Shown here: piece by piece, positions 57,045 through 64,000 of the stretch | Numbering within the stretch: position 1 is the first letter of the stretch | How the letters are laid out: every line of letters starts with the position of its first letter | DNA from: Serratia surfactantfaciens | GTDB lineage: Bacteria > Pseudomonadota > Gammaproteobacteria > Enterobacterales > Enterobacteriaceae | Assembly (NCBI RefSeq): GCF_001642805.2 | Contig: NZ_CP016948.1 | Location: forward strand, 1,240,001 to 1,304,000 | DNA: 64,000 nt | Direction of reading: 5' to 3' | Made by a program: the position numbers and the translations under genes | Notes under the pieces: generated by a model | What the model was told of the DNA's origin: nothing | Database searches by the model: none | What the model saw: only the letters and a program-made list of their open reading frames with translations

Positions 57045-58478
57045 ATGTTCAAGAACGCATTTGCAAACCTGCAAAAAGTAGGTAAATCGCTCATGCTGCC
57101 GGTGTCCGTGTTGCCTATCGCAGGTATCCTGCTGGGCGTCGGTTCCGCCAACTTTAGCTGGCTACCTGCGGTAGTCTCCCACGTGATGGCAGAAGCGGGC
57201 GGTTCGGTCTTCGCCAATATGCCGTTGATTTTCGCTATCGGCGTCGCCTTGGGCTTCACCAACAACGACGGCGTTTCCGCGCTGGCGGCGGTGGTGGCTT
57301 ACGGCATCATGGTGAAAACCATGGCGGTGGTTGCGCCGCTGGTGCTGCACCTGCCGGCTGAAGAGATTGCGGCCAAACACCTGGCGGATACCGGTGTGCT
57401 CGGGGGGATTATCTCCGGCGCCATCGCGGCCTATATGTTCAACCGCTTCTTCCGCATTCAACTGCCGGAATACCTGGGCTTCTTTGCCGGTAAGCGTTTC
57501 GTGCCGATCATTTCCGGTCTGGCGGCGATCGTTCTGGGCGTAGTGCTGTCCTTCATCTGGCCACCGATCGGTACGGCTATCCAGACCTTCTCGCAGTGGG
57601 CGGCTTATCAGAACCCGGTTGTAGCCTTCGGCATTTACGGCGTGGTTGAGCGTGCTCTGGTGCCGTTCGGTCTGCACCACATCTGGAACGTGCCGTTCCA
57701 AATGCAAATTGGTGAATTCACCAACGCGGCGGGCCAGGTGTTCCACGGCGACATCCCTCGCTACATGGCGGGCGACCCAACTGCGGGCAAACTGTCCGGC
57801 GGCTTCCTGTTCAAAATGTACGGTCTGCCTGCTGCGGCCATCGCCATCTGGCACTCGGCTAAGCCGGAAAACCGCGCTAAAGTCGGCGGCATCATGATCT
57901 CCGCTGCGCTGACCTCGTTCCTGACCGGTATCACCGAGCCGATCGAGTTCTCCTTCATGTTCGTCGCGCCGATCCTGTACGTGATCCACGCTATCCTGGC
58001 CGGTCTGGCGTTCCCAATCTGCATTCTGTTGGGCATGCGTGACGGCACCAGCTTCTCGCACGGCCTGATCGACTTTATCGTACTGAGCGGCAACAGCAGC
58101 AAAATCTGGCTGTTCCCAATCGTCGGCATCATCTACGGTCTGGTGTACTACACCATCTTCCGCGTGCTGATCGCCAAGCTGGATCTGAAAACCCCGGGCC
58201 GTGAAGACACCGCTGCCGAGCAGACTGCGCAGGGCGGTTCCGAAATGTCCGCAGCGCTGGTTCAGGCCTTCGGCGGTAAAGAAAACATCACTAACCTGGA
58301 TGCTTGCATCACCCGTCTGCGCGTCAGCGTGGCCGACGTGTCCAAAGTTGACCAGGCGGGCCTGAAGAAACTGGGCGCAGCCGGCGTAGTCGTCGCTGGC
58401 TCTGGCGTGCAGGCCATCTTCGGCACCAAATCTGACAACCTGAAAACCGATATGGACGAATACATCCGTAATCACTGA
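57045..58478 (+). CDS. ptsG: Glucose-specific PTS enzyme IIBC
   Basis: 477-residue glucose permease of the phosphotransferase system, the same length as in E. coli. EIIC membrane domain (1 to ~385) with [59 protein letters not shown] and [22 protein letters not shown] linker leads to the EIIB domain, whose phosphorylated Cys is in [21 protein letters not shown] (near 421), ending [15 protein letters not shown]. The upstream region carries CRP, Mlc and SgrS elements; a strong terminator follows. E. coli has fhuE next; here a prophage remnant begins. Confidence 0.98.
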   Translation: MFKNAFANLQKVGKSLMLPVSVLPIAGILLGVGSANFSWLPAVVSHVMAEAGGSVFANMPLIFAIGVALGFTNNDGVSALAAVVAYGIMVKTMAVVAPLVLHLPAEEIAAKHLADTGVLGGIISGAIAAYMFNRFFRIQLPEYLGFFAGKRFVPIISGLAAIVLGVVLSFIWPPIGTAIQTFSQWAAYQNPVVAFGIYGVVERALVPFGLHHIWNVPFQMQIGEFTNAAGQVFHGDIPRYMAGDPTAGKLSGGFLFKMYGLPAAAIAIWHSAKPENRAKVGGIMISAALTSFLTGITEPIEFSFMFVAPILYVIHAILAGLAFPICILLGMRDGTSFSHGLIDFIVLSGNSSKIWLFPIVGIIYGLVYYTIFRVLIAKLDLKTPGREDTAAEQTAQGGSEMSAALVQAFGGKENITNLDACITRLRVSVADVSKVDQAGLKKLGAAGVVVAGSGVQAIFGTKSDNLKTDMDEYIRNH

Positions 58479-58497
58479 TTCAGGCAGGGGAGTTACC

Positions 58498-58526
58498 AAG
58501 GGAGGCGAAAGCCTCCCTTTTTTATT
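58498..58526 (+). terminator. ptsG terminator
   Basis: AAGGGAGGC-GAAA-GCCTCCCTT perfect stem with a GNRA loop and a T6 run, 19 bases after the stop. Confidence 0.92.
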
Positions 58527-58641
58527 AGTTTTTAATTGATTTATAAGTGTTTTTTATTTTACATATCCACATTTAGACCGAGAGATAAGCGATGCTGTGC
58601 AACCGCCCACTTCTGCGGGCAGTCTAATTAGCCAAAGATCA

Positions 58642-59751
58642 ATGAGGTTTGTCCGCTGCTTTTGGGGGCGACTGGACAGGACACACTTCTTAGATATCAA
58701 CTCCAACACCGCCCAGGGGCGACCGGGCAACCTGTATCTGGATGAGTATTTTTGGATACCTGGCTTTGAGATGCGCCAGGCTGCATCGGGCATGGCGTCG
58801 CAAACGCGCTACCGTTCAACGTACTTTTCCACACCGTCCAGCATGACCCATGAAGCCTATTCATTCTGGAATGGCACGCTGTTTAACAAGGGCAAATCGA
58901 AGAACAGACGCCGGGAAATTGACGTTAGCTATAAACGCCTGGCCAGCGGCCTGCTCTGTGAAGATAAGCAGTTTCGCCAGATTGTCACCATTGAGGATGC
59001 GTTACGCGGTGGCTGTGATCTGTTTGATCTGGATGAATTGCGCGAGGAAAACAGCGATGAAGACTTTGAAAACCTATTCATGTGTAACTTCATTGACGAT
59101 ACTGCGTCGGTGTTCCCGATGGGGGAAATGCAGCGTTACATGGTCGACAGTTGGGAGCATTGGACTGACGTTAAACCCTTCGCATTGCGCCCGGTGGCGG
59201 CGCGGGAAGTCTGGATCGGTTATGACCCGGCCAGTTCTGAAAATGGTGATAGCGCAGGTTGTGCGGTTATCCTGCCGCCGCTGATTGCTGGCGGCAAGTT
59301 CCGCGTGCTGGAGCGCCATCAATGGCGCGGCATGGATTTTTCCGCCCAGGCCAAAAATATCAAGGCGTTGACAGAGCGCTACAACGTGACCTATATCGGC
59401 ATCGATAACACCGGCTTCGGCCGTGCGGTGTCGCAACTGGTGCGCCAGTTCTTCCCGGCGGTTAACGCCATCAACTACAGCCTTGAAATGAAAACCGACC
59501 TGGTGCTGAAAGCCCGCGATGTGATCCGCTCTGGCCGCCTGGAGTTCGACGCCGGCGCGCTGGATATCGCCCAGGCGTTTATGTCCACCCGCAAACAGAT
59601 GACCGCAACGGGCCGGCGGGCAACCTATGTCACCAGCCGCGCCGAAGGCGTCAGCCACGGCGATGTGGCCTGGGCGGTCATGCATGCCTTATTCAATGAA
59701 CCGCTTGAAGGGGCAACCGGTAGCAATACAGGTTTTATGGAGATTTTTTAA
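58642..59751 (+). pseudogene. Truncated P2 gpP terminase ATPase/nuclease subunit
   Basis: About 370 codons, while P2-type gpP is about 590. Homology begins around 58686 with FLDINSNTAQ and GNLYLDEYFWIPGFEMRQAASGMA (Walker B region LYLDE retained). It continues through STPSSMTHEAYSFWNGTLFNKG, LFMCNFIDDTASVFPMGEMQ and the nuclease half WIGYDPASSENGDSAGCAVI, YIGIDNTGFGRAVSQLVRQFFP and SHGDVAWAVMHALFNEPLEG. The first ~200 residues, including the Walker A ATPase site, are gone and no ribosome site precedes the in-frame ATG at 58642. DNA packaging function is therefore lost. The stop abuts the portal gene ATG. Confidence 0.9.
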
Positions 59752-60789
59752 ATGAGTAAACGCAACCGGTACCGCAAAAATACCCAGCCGATCACGCAGA
59801 AACAAAGCGGCGCACAGCATGTTGAGGCCTTCACCTTCGGCGACCCGATCCCGATGCTGGATCGGCGTGAAATCCTGGATTATCTGGAGTGCAGCATTGT
59901 TGAACGTTGGTATGAGCCGCCGATCTCTTTCAGTGGCCTGGCGAAGACGTTTCGCGCAGCAGTGCATCACAGTTCACCGATCACCATGAAGCGCAATATT
60001 TTGGTGAGCATGTTCAAGCCTCATCGGCTACTGTCAAAGCAGGATTTTAGCCGCTATGCGCAGGATTTTATGGTGTTCGGCAACAGCTTTATTGAGGGGC
60101 GCTATAACCGGTTGGGCGGTTTGATGAAGCTGGCCCCCAGCCTGGCGAAATACACACGCCGTGGTGTTGATACTGATTCTTACTGGTTCGTGCAATCGTG
60201 GATGGAACCGCACCAATTCGAGGGGGGCTCTATTTTTCACCTGATGGATCCTGACATTAACCAGGAGATTTACGGTGTTCCCGAATACCTTTCCTCGCTT
60301 AACTCCATCTGGCTTAACGAGGCTGCGACGCTGTTTCGCCGGAAATACTACCTTAACGGCAGTCATGCCGGATTTATCCTGTACATGAACGATGCGGCGC
60401 ATAAGCAGGAGGATATTGATAACCTGCGTAAAGCGCTGAAAGAGTCAAAAGGGCCGGGTAACTTCCGTAACCTGTTTATGTATGCGCCTGGTGGTAAGCC
60501 AGACGGGTTACAACTGATCCCTCTGGCAGAAGTCGCGGCAAAAGACGAGTTTTTGAACATCAAAAACGTGACGCGTGATGATCAGCTTGCGGCCCAGCGC
60601 ACGCCACCGCAACTGATGGGGATTTTGCCAAACAACACCGGCGGTTTTGGTGATGTTGAGAAGGCCGCGCGGGTATTTGCGATTAACGAGCTGGCACCGT
60701 TGCAGGAACGGCTATGTGAGCTTAACGAGTGGGCAGGGGAAGAGGTGATCAGCTTCAAGCCTTATGAACTGCTGAAACAGGACTCATAA
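59752..60789 (+). CDS. P2-like phage portal protein (gpQ)
   Basis: 345-residue portal vertex protein of the PBSX/P2 family, full length compared with P2 gpQ (344 aa). Landmarks are VEAFTFGDPIPMLDRREILDYLEC, YEPPISFSGLAKTFRAAVHHSSPI, FMVFGNSFIEGRYNRLGG, DPDINQEIYGVPEYLSSLNSIWLNEAATLFRRKYYLNGSHAGFILY and QRTPPQLMGILPNNTGGFGDVEKAA. It follows the terminase remnant with no gap (TAA then ATG). Intact reading frame although the element is defective. Confidence 0.93.
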   Translation: MSKRNRYRKNTQPITQKQSGAQHVEAFTFGDPIPMLDRREILDYLECSIVERWYEPPISFSGLAKTFRAAVHHSSPITMKRNILVSMFKPHRLLSKQDFSRYAQDFMVFGNSFIEGRYNRLGGLMKLAPSLAKYTRRGVDTDSYWFVQSWMEPHQFEGGSIFHLMDPDINQEIYGVPEYLSSLNSIWLNEAATLFRRKYYLNGSHAGFILYMNDAAHKQEDIDNLRKALKESKGPGNFRNLFMYAPGGKPDGLQLIPLAEVAAKDEFLNIKNVTRDDQLAAQRTPPQLMGILPNNTGGFGDVEKAARVFAINELAPLQERLCELNEWAGEEVISFKPYELLKQDS

Positions 60790-60911
60790 GCAATTGGCTT
60801 AGTGGTTGTACTTATTCATACTTAGTCTGAGATTTTTATGGCCTGAGTTAATCCAGTATGACAGTAGATTTTGTGCGTGAAGCGGACATTCGTAAAGGTA
60901 CTTATTGCTCT

Positions 60912-60940
60912 TTGACAGAAAAATAACCTGTTGATATATT
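60912..60940 (+). promoter_or_regulatory. Strong sigma-70 promoter of the Abi_C gene
   Basis: TTGACA (consensus -35, 60912-60917), 17-base spacer, TATATT (60935-60940). The predicted transcript would have a ~135-base AT-rich leader before the TTG start at 61084. The rest of the 294-base gap after gene Q holds no open frame. Confidence 0.75.
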
Positions 60941-61083
60941 GGAAAAGGTTAAATAAACAAGCTGTTGTAAAACATACAGAATGAGTTTAATGTTGAAAGC
61001 ATTAAATTTGCAATCGCGTAAAAATCCTTGTTTAAGTGCGATTTTTACCTAAAAATAAACATTAGGTTTATGGAGATTCTAGT

Positions 61084-61905
61084 TTGAGTCAGAAAATTCC
61101 AAACTCTGTAATAGGTGCGGTTGCGTCAGTTATTGCGGAGCATTATTACAGCCATTCAAAATTGAATACGCTTTTCATGGAGAGTGGAGCCCCTGGTGAC
61201 CCTCCAGATGGCAACTGTGAGACAAAGTGCAGTAATTGGCTTAAACACTGCAACGACGACACACTGGTTAATGCCTTAGAAGTCCTTGGCGCATTGCTTC
61301 AAGAGTATATGGACCAAGAGCCACCTACCTCGTTATTTGGTGGACCGTTACCTTCAAAAATTACGGAAGGTCAAACTAGAATTATCAATGCGTTAGCAAA
61401 AAATCAATTGGTCTATCGAACTAATGGTTATATTGTTCAAGCTGGGTCGACAGCGATATCGAAAACACTTGAAGACTATTTAAAATCCGGTGATTTTTTT
61501 TCTATTGAAAAGGAATTTGAAAGAGCCGTAGAGCATATCAATGGCGATCCACAGGCATCTATTACGGCGGCCTGTGCAATTATTGAGGCTACTTTGAAGT
61601 TTTACATAGAGCGTTTCAGTTTGGTTATGCCGAATAAGCTTAATGTTATGAACTTGTGGGCCACAGTCCACCCTCAACTTAGTTTGAATTCGGATGTCAC
61701 ATTAGCTGCTGATCAGCAAAAAGTATTAAAGGGGCTTTCCTCTATTATTGATGGTGTAGGGGCATTTAGGTCGCACATAGGGTCGGCACATGGCCGCGGT
61801 TCTAACCCGCCGAATATCGTAGTTGCAGAAGCACGGTTGGTCATTAACGCAGCCCACACTATTGTGGTTTTTGTAATGGAGTTAATGCATGCAAAAACTA
61901 ACTAA
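61084..61905 (+). CDS. Abi_C-type abortive infection family protein
   Basis: 273-residue soluble protein. The C-terminal third (from about residue 145, EFERAVEHINGDPQASITAACAIIEATLKFYIERF) has the Abi_C layout. It ends in FRSHIGSAHGRGSNPPNIVVAEARLVINAAHTIV, where R229-x6-H236 fits the R-x4-6-H signature of HEPN ribonuclease folds and the 'hGxAHGrG' block typical of Abi_C. The N-terminal half is unlike anything I recognise. TTG start with GGAG 8 bases upstream. Strongly AT-rich compared with genes P and Q. It has its own promoter and a hairpin after the stop. Such proteins are thought to stop growth of phage-infected cells; the trigger and target here are unknown. Confidence 0.8.
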   Translation: MSQKIPNSVIGAVASVIAEHYYSHSKLNTLFMESGAPGDPPDGNCETKCSNWLKHCNDDTLVNALEVLGALLQEYMDQEPPTSLFGGPLPSKITEGQTRIINALAKNQLVYRTNGYIVQAGSTAISKTLEDYLKSGDFFSIEKEFERAVEHINGDPQASITAACAIIEATLKFYIERFSLVMPNKLNVMNLWATVHPQLSLNSDVTLAADQQKVLKGLSSIIDGVGAFRSHIGSAHGRGSNPPNIVVAEARLVINAAHTIVVFVMELMHAKTN

Positions 61906-61951
61906 GTGAAACATGTACCCATTGTTGCAGGGATGAAAGTCCACTAAATTT

Positions 61952-61983
61952 CAATAGAAATATAGCGTTAGCTATTTCTATTG
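61952..61983 (+). terminator. Hairpin after the Abi_C gene
   Basis: CAATAGAAATA ... TATTTCTATTG perfect 11-bp stem with a 10-base loop, 47 bases past the stop. The following sequence has T-rich patches (ATTTATTGATTTTTTGG), so termination is likely but not canonical. Confidence 0.65.
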
Positions 61984-62210
61984 TGACCGCATTTATTGAT
62001 TTTTTGGCTAAAACGATCGCGAAATTTATCTCCGTTTGTATGAGTTTTTATAAACTGTAAAGATTATACTTTTAACGATTGATGAGTAACTAATTTAAAT
62101 GAAGTAGAGTTGGAAATAATATAGCATAAATAATTATGAAAGTTCTGGGGAGAAAATTACGATAAGTTACCCTCAGCTAAAATTTATCCTTATATCTCAT
62201 GGAGTATGGA
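61984..62210 (+). promoter_or_regulatory. Upstream region of the HExxH gene
   Basis: About 230 AT-rich bases with several possible -10/-35 pairs, for example TTGGAA at 62110 with TTATGA about 18 bases on. None stands out. The hairpin before it and this gap suggest the next gene has its own promoter rather than sharing that of the Abi_C gene. Confidence 0.4.
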
Positions 62211-63854
62211 ATGCAACTCAATTTCGAATTATTGAAAGATGATCAATATAGCGACTATCCGCATGATTACAAAAATTGCTACAATGCAAGAGGGTTATAT
62301 CATTCAATGCAGTTTGTGTTGAGACTGCGACCTGATTTACATAGATTATTAAATGCTACAGAAAATGGAATTCATGCATCTAGTAAATATGATTTTGATA
62401 CGGTTCAAGCATTCTCTACTTATTTACATGAAACAATTCACTGGTGGCAACACATTGGCTCTACATCAGGATTATTGTTAAGCTTGTCGTACCCAGCCCA
62501 AGCTCATATAAACCATGATCTCTTAAAAGAATATATCGATAATACTGGTCTAAAAAAACCCATTGTTCGTTATAACGAAATAAACTCTAAAGAATATCAA
62601 CCTAAAAGCAAAGAATTTTTGACAATAAATCCAATATTGAATAATTTTCATGATATTGAGTTTTTCAAGTGTTTAATTATTCAGCCAAAGTCAGCCACTT
62701 CAATAGTTAACGATAAGCTCTTTGAATCAGTGGGCCATTCATTTCATATAACCTACTCGTCATTTTTATCTGTTTTATCTTCAACCTTTGATAGGGAATT
62801 AAATTTCCTTCCAAGAGGGGATGTTTGGCATCAAGGATTTAAAGTATTGTCAGACAATAATCATATTAATCATAAGTTTGGTGAGCCGTCTTATATTTGC
62901 CCCATCGGGTTAATTGAATTATATGAAGGTCAAGCTAGGTTTTCCCAAATGCAGTATTTATTTTTCTATTCGGGAGAAAGTCTTAGCTGGTCTGATTTTG
63001 AACAGATGAAGATGCTGGATGGAGTTTACTATTCAGCTTTTGATAATTTCTTAAAACTTACTAACTCTGTGAGACCGGATAACTTAGGAAGTCCGTTGGT
63101 TTCTTTGTTTTTACTAATATTGGATATTGCGATAAATCCCGCAGAAGGGTTTCCATTTGATATTAAAAACTATGAAAACTTCATAAATTCCACACACCCG
63201 GGGATTAGATTTATAGATTTGTGTCGTGCAGTTAAAGATAAATACCCTGAATTTAAAGAGTTGATAGTGAGATTCTCATCCTCTGAATATTATCAAGTAT
63301 CCACAGCGCTGTCCGCAGCAATCAATAGCCCATCTCCGTTAGATATAGCTACAGAAATTAATCGTTGGTCGAAAAATCAAAATTCAATCATAAAATTAAT
63401 GGAGGAAGAGGAGGTATTTGATTTTAATGAAGAAAATCAGCCTATTAGATTGATTTTCTCTCAATTCATTAAATATCAACAAGATAAGGTCTTGAATCCT
63501 GCCTATTTCTGTTGGGCTGGGGCTTATAGTGCTGGTAATAGATTGACTGAAGAAAGCAAAAATCTTTTCCTGAAGCATCAGTCTCTATTTGTTGATAAAG
63601 AGGACGGAGACATTTACCCGAGGAAATTTCCTGACAAAGACGAAGTTAAAGTGCAAAAATCTTTCGATCTTTTTTACACATGGGTAGTGAATTATGACCT
63701 GTGTAAACAGTGGATAGTTGCTGAAGGCGCGTTTACTTACGACTTTTTTTGGTTGTCCAGCAAACATTCAATGCTCGATTTGGAAAACTGGGCTCGACAT
63801 AATTTTAAACTCGCATACGGAGTGGATCCGGCTGATTTCGAAGTGATTGATTAA
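62211..63854 (+). CDS. Unknown protein with HExxH metallopeptidase-like motif
   Basis: 547-residue soluble protein, very AT-rich, no signal peptide or membrane segment. Residues 71-83 read YLHETIHWWQHIG, an H-E-x-x-H motif (73-77) in a helix, as in zincin peptidases. A second motif near 232-244, IGLIELYEGQARF, contains E239-G-x-A242, like the third-ligand helix (E-x-x-A/D or EGxA) of gluzincins. The remainder (about 250-547) is helical and rich in aromatic residues, with no known domain. ATG 62211 is preferred to 62199 because GGAG lies 6 bases upstream. Its place beyond the P2 portal gene and next to an Abi_C gene suggests an anti-phage protease. Both the protease and the defence role are inference. 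Confidence 0.7.
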   Translation: MQLNFELLKDDQYSDYPHDYKNCYNARGLYHSMQFVLRLRPDLHRLLNATENGIHASSKYDFDTVQAFSTYLHETIHWWQHIGSTSGLLLSLSYPAQAHINHDLLKEYIDNTGLKKPIVRYNEINSKEYQPKSKEFLTINPILNNFHDIEFFKCLIIQPKSATSIVNDKLFESVGHSFHITYSSFLSVLSSTFDRELNFLPRGDVWHQGFKVLSDNNHINHKFGEPSYICPIGLIELYEGQARFSQMQYLFFYSGESLSWSDFEQMKMLDGVYYSAFDNFLKLTNSVRPDNLGSPLVSLFLLILDIAINPAEGFPFDIKNYENFINSTHPGIRFIDLCRAVKDKYPEFKELIVRFSSSEYYQVSTALSAAINSPSPLDIATEINRWSKNQNSIIKLMEEEEVFDFNEENQPIRLIFSQFIKYQQDKVLNPAYFCWAGAYSAGNRLTEESKNLFLKHQSLFVDKEDGDIYPRKFPDKDEVKVQKSFDLFYTWVVNYDLCKQWIVAEGAFTYDFFWLSSKHSMLDLENWARHNFKLAYGVDPADFEVID

Positions 63855-63883
63855 AAGTTTCCCAAAGAGATTATTTTGGTAGT

Positions 63884-63930
63884 AAAATACTGGTGCCCTC
63901 TGGTTTCCATCGAGTACATCAGTATTTTTT
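63884..63930 (+). terminator. Terminator after the HExxH gene
   Basis: AAAATACTG (63884-63892) and CAGTATTTT (63920-63928) form a 9-bp stem with a 27-base loop, running into T6. It lies 30 bases after the stop codon. Confidence 0.65.
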
Positions 63931-64000
63931 GTTATTCTTAAAATATAATTGGTTTGTGACCACGAAACACTACTAGGTCAGTTCTAATACATTTTAATTT

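Larger units (their letters stand above)
58642..64000 (+). mobile_element. P2-like prophage remnant with accessory genes
   Basis: Order seen: truncated terminase gene P, intact portal gene Q, then two AT-rich non-structural genes. In P2, P and Q are transcribed toward cos, and in the integrated prophage the sequence beyond Q and cos carries lysogenic-conversion genes such as old and tin. Capsid, tail and lysis genes that should lie upstream of P are absent, so a deletion joins P directly to the ptsG terminator. No integrase, cos or att repeat was recognised; the element runs off the right edge. Confidence 0.8.

Noticed and set aside
60790..61083. Search for a P2 cos site after the portal gene
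   Set aside because: No stretch resembling the GC-rich P2 cos end was seen; the region is AT-rich and carries a promoter instead.
1..64000. CRISPR arrays, insertion sequences and rRNA genes
   Set aside because: No regularly spaced direct repeats, no transposase-like proteins and no rRNA sequence were seen anywhere in the window.

Overview
The window reads as a chromosomal segment of a Serratia species, most likely of the S. marcescens group (Enterobacterales, Yersiniaceae). This rests on recognisable protein sequences and on gene order. The blocks opgC/opgGH-yceK-mysB, mdtG-lpxL-trhO-yceI-yceJ, yceO/solA-bssS-dinI-pyrC, and rne/rluC-yceF/yceD-rpmF-plsX-fabHDG-acpP-fabF-pabC-mltG-tmk-holB-ycfH-ptsG follow the enteric core order. 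They are broken up by genes missing from the E. coli version. Core coding sequence is GC-rich; three stretches are clearly AT-rich.

Layout. 1-7.3 kb: small unknown genes, the osmoprotectant transporter proP, and a macA-macB-outer-membrane-lipoprotein efflux operon. 7.4-12.5 kb: SOS-regulated cho with a LexA box, an unusual tRNA-like gene, small coiled-coil and membrane proteins, ylaC, and the K+/H+ antiporter cvrA. 12.8-19.7 kb: osmoregulated periplasmic glucan genes opgC and opgGH, then yceK, a GNAT acetyltransferase and mysB. 19.9-25.7 kb: accessory metabolism, with a stand-alone second 2-isopropylmalate synthase, an AraC regulator, a BigR/YgaV-type sulfur-sensing operon (repressor, two YeeE/YedE half-transporters, VOC protein) and a POT peptide transporter. 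26-33 kb: mdtG, lpxL, trhO, yceI, yceJ and tqsA. 33.1-34.4 kb: an AT-rich islet with an unknown 229-aa protein translationally coupled to a 58-aa two-helix membrane protein. 34.4-40.5 kb: an oxidoreductase with yceO, an RcsA-like regulator, solA, bssS, dinI with a LexA box, pyrC and a small ABM monooxygenase. 40.6-58.5 kb: rne with its long leader, rluC, yceF, the ribosome/fatty-acid/DNA-replication super-cluster, and ptsG with CRP, Mlc and SgrS sites.

58.6 kb to the end is a decayed P2-like prophage. It starts with an N-terminally deleted terminase (gene P) and an intact portal protein (gene Q). The genes beyond Q are not phage structural genes. They are an Abi_C-type abortive-infection protein (R-x6-H motif, own promoter) and a 547-aa unknown protein with an HExxH...EGxA metallopeptidase-like signature. 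In P2 relatives the segment downstream of Q is where lysogenic-conversion and anti-phage genes such as old and tin lie, so these two AT-rich genes are the best candidates for an undescribed defence function. The window ends just after the second gene, so the right boundary of the element is not visible.
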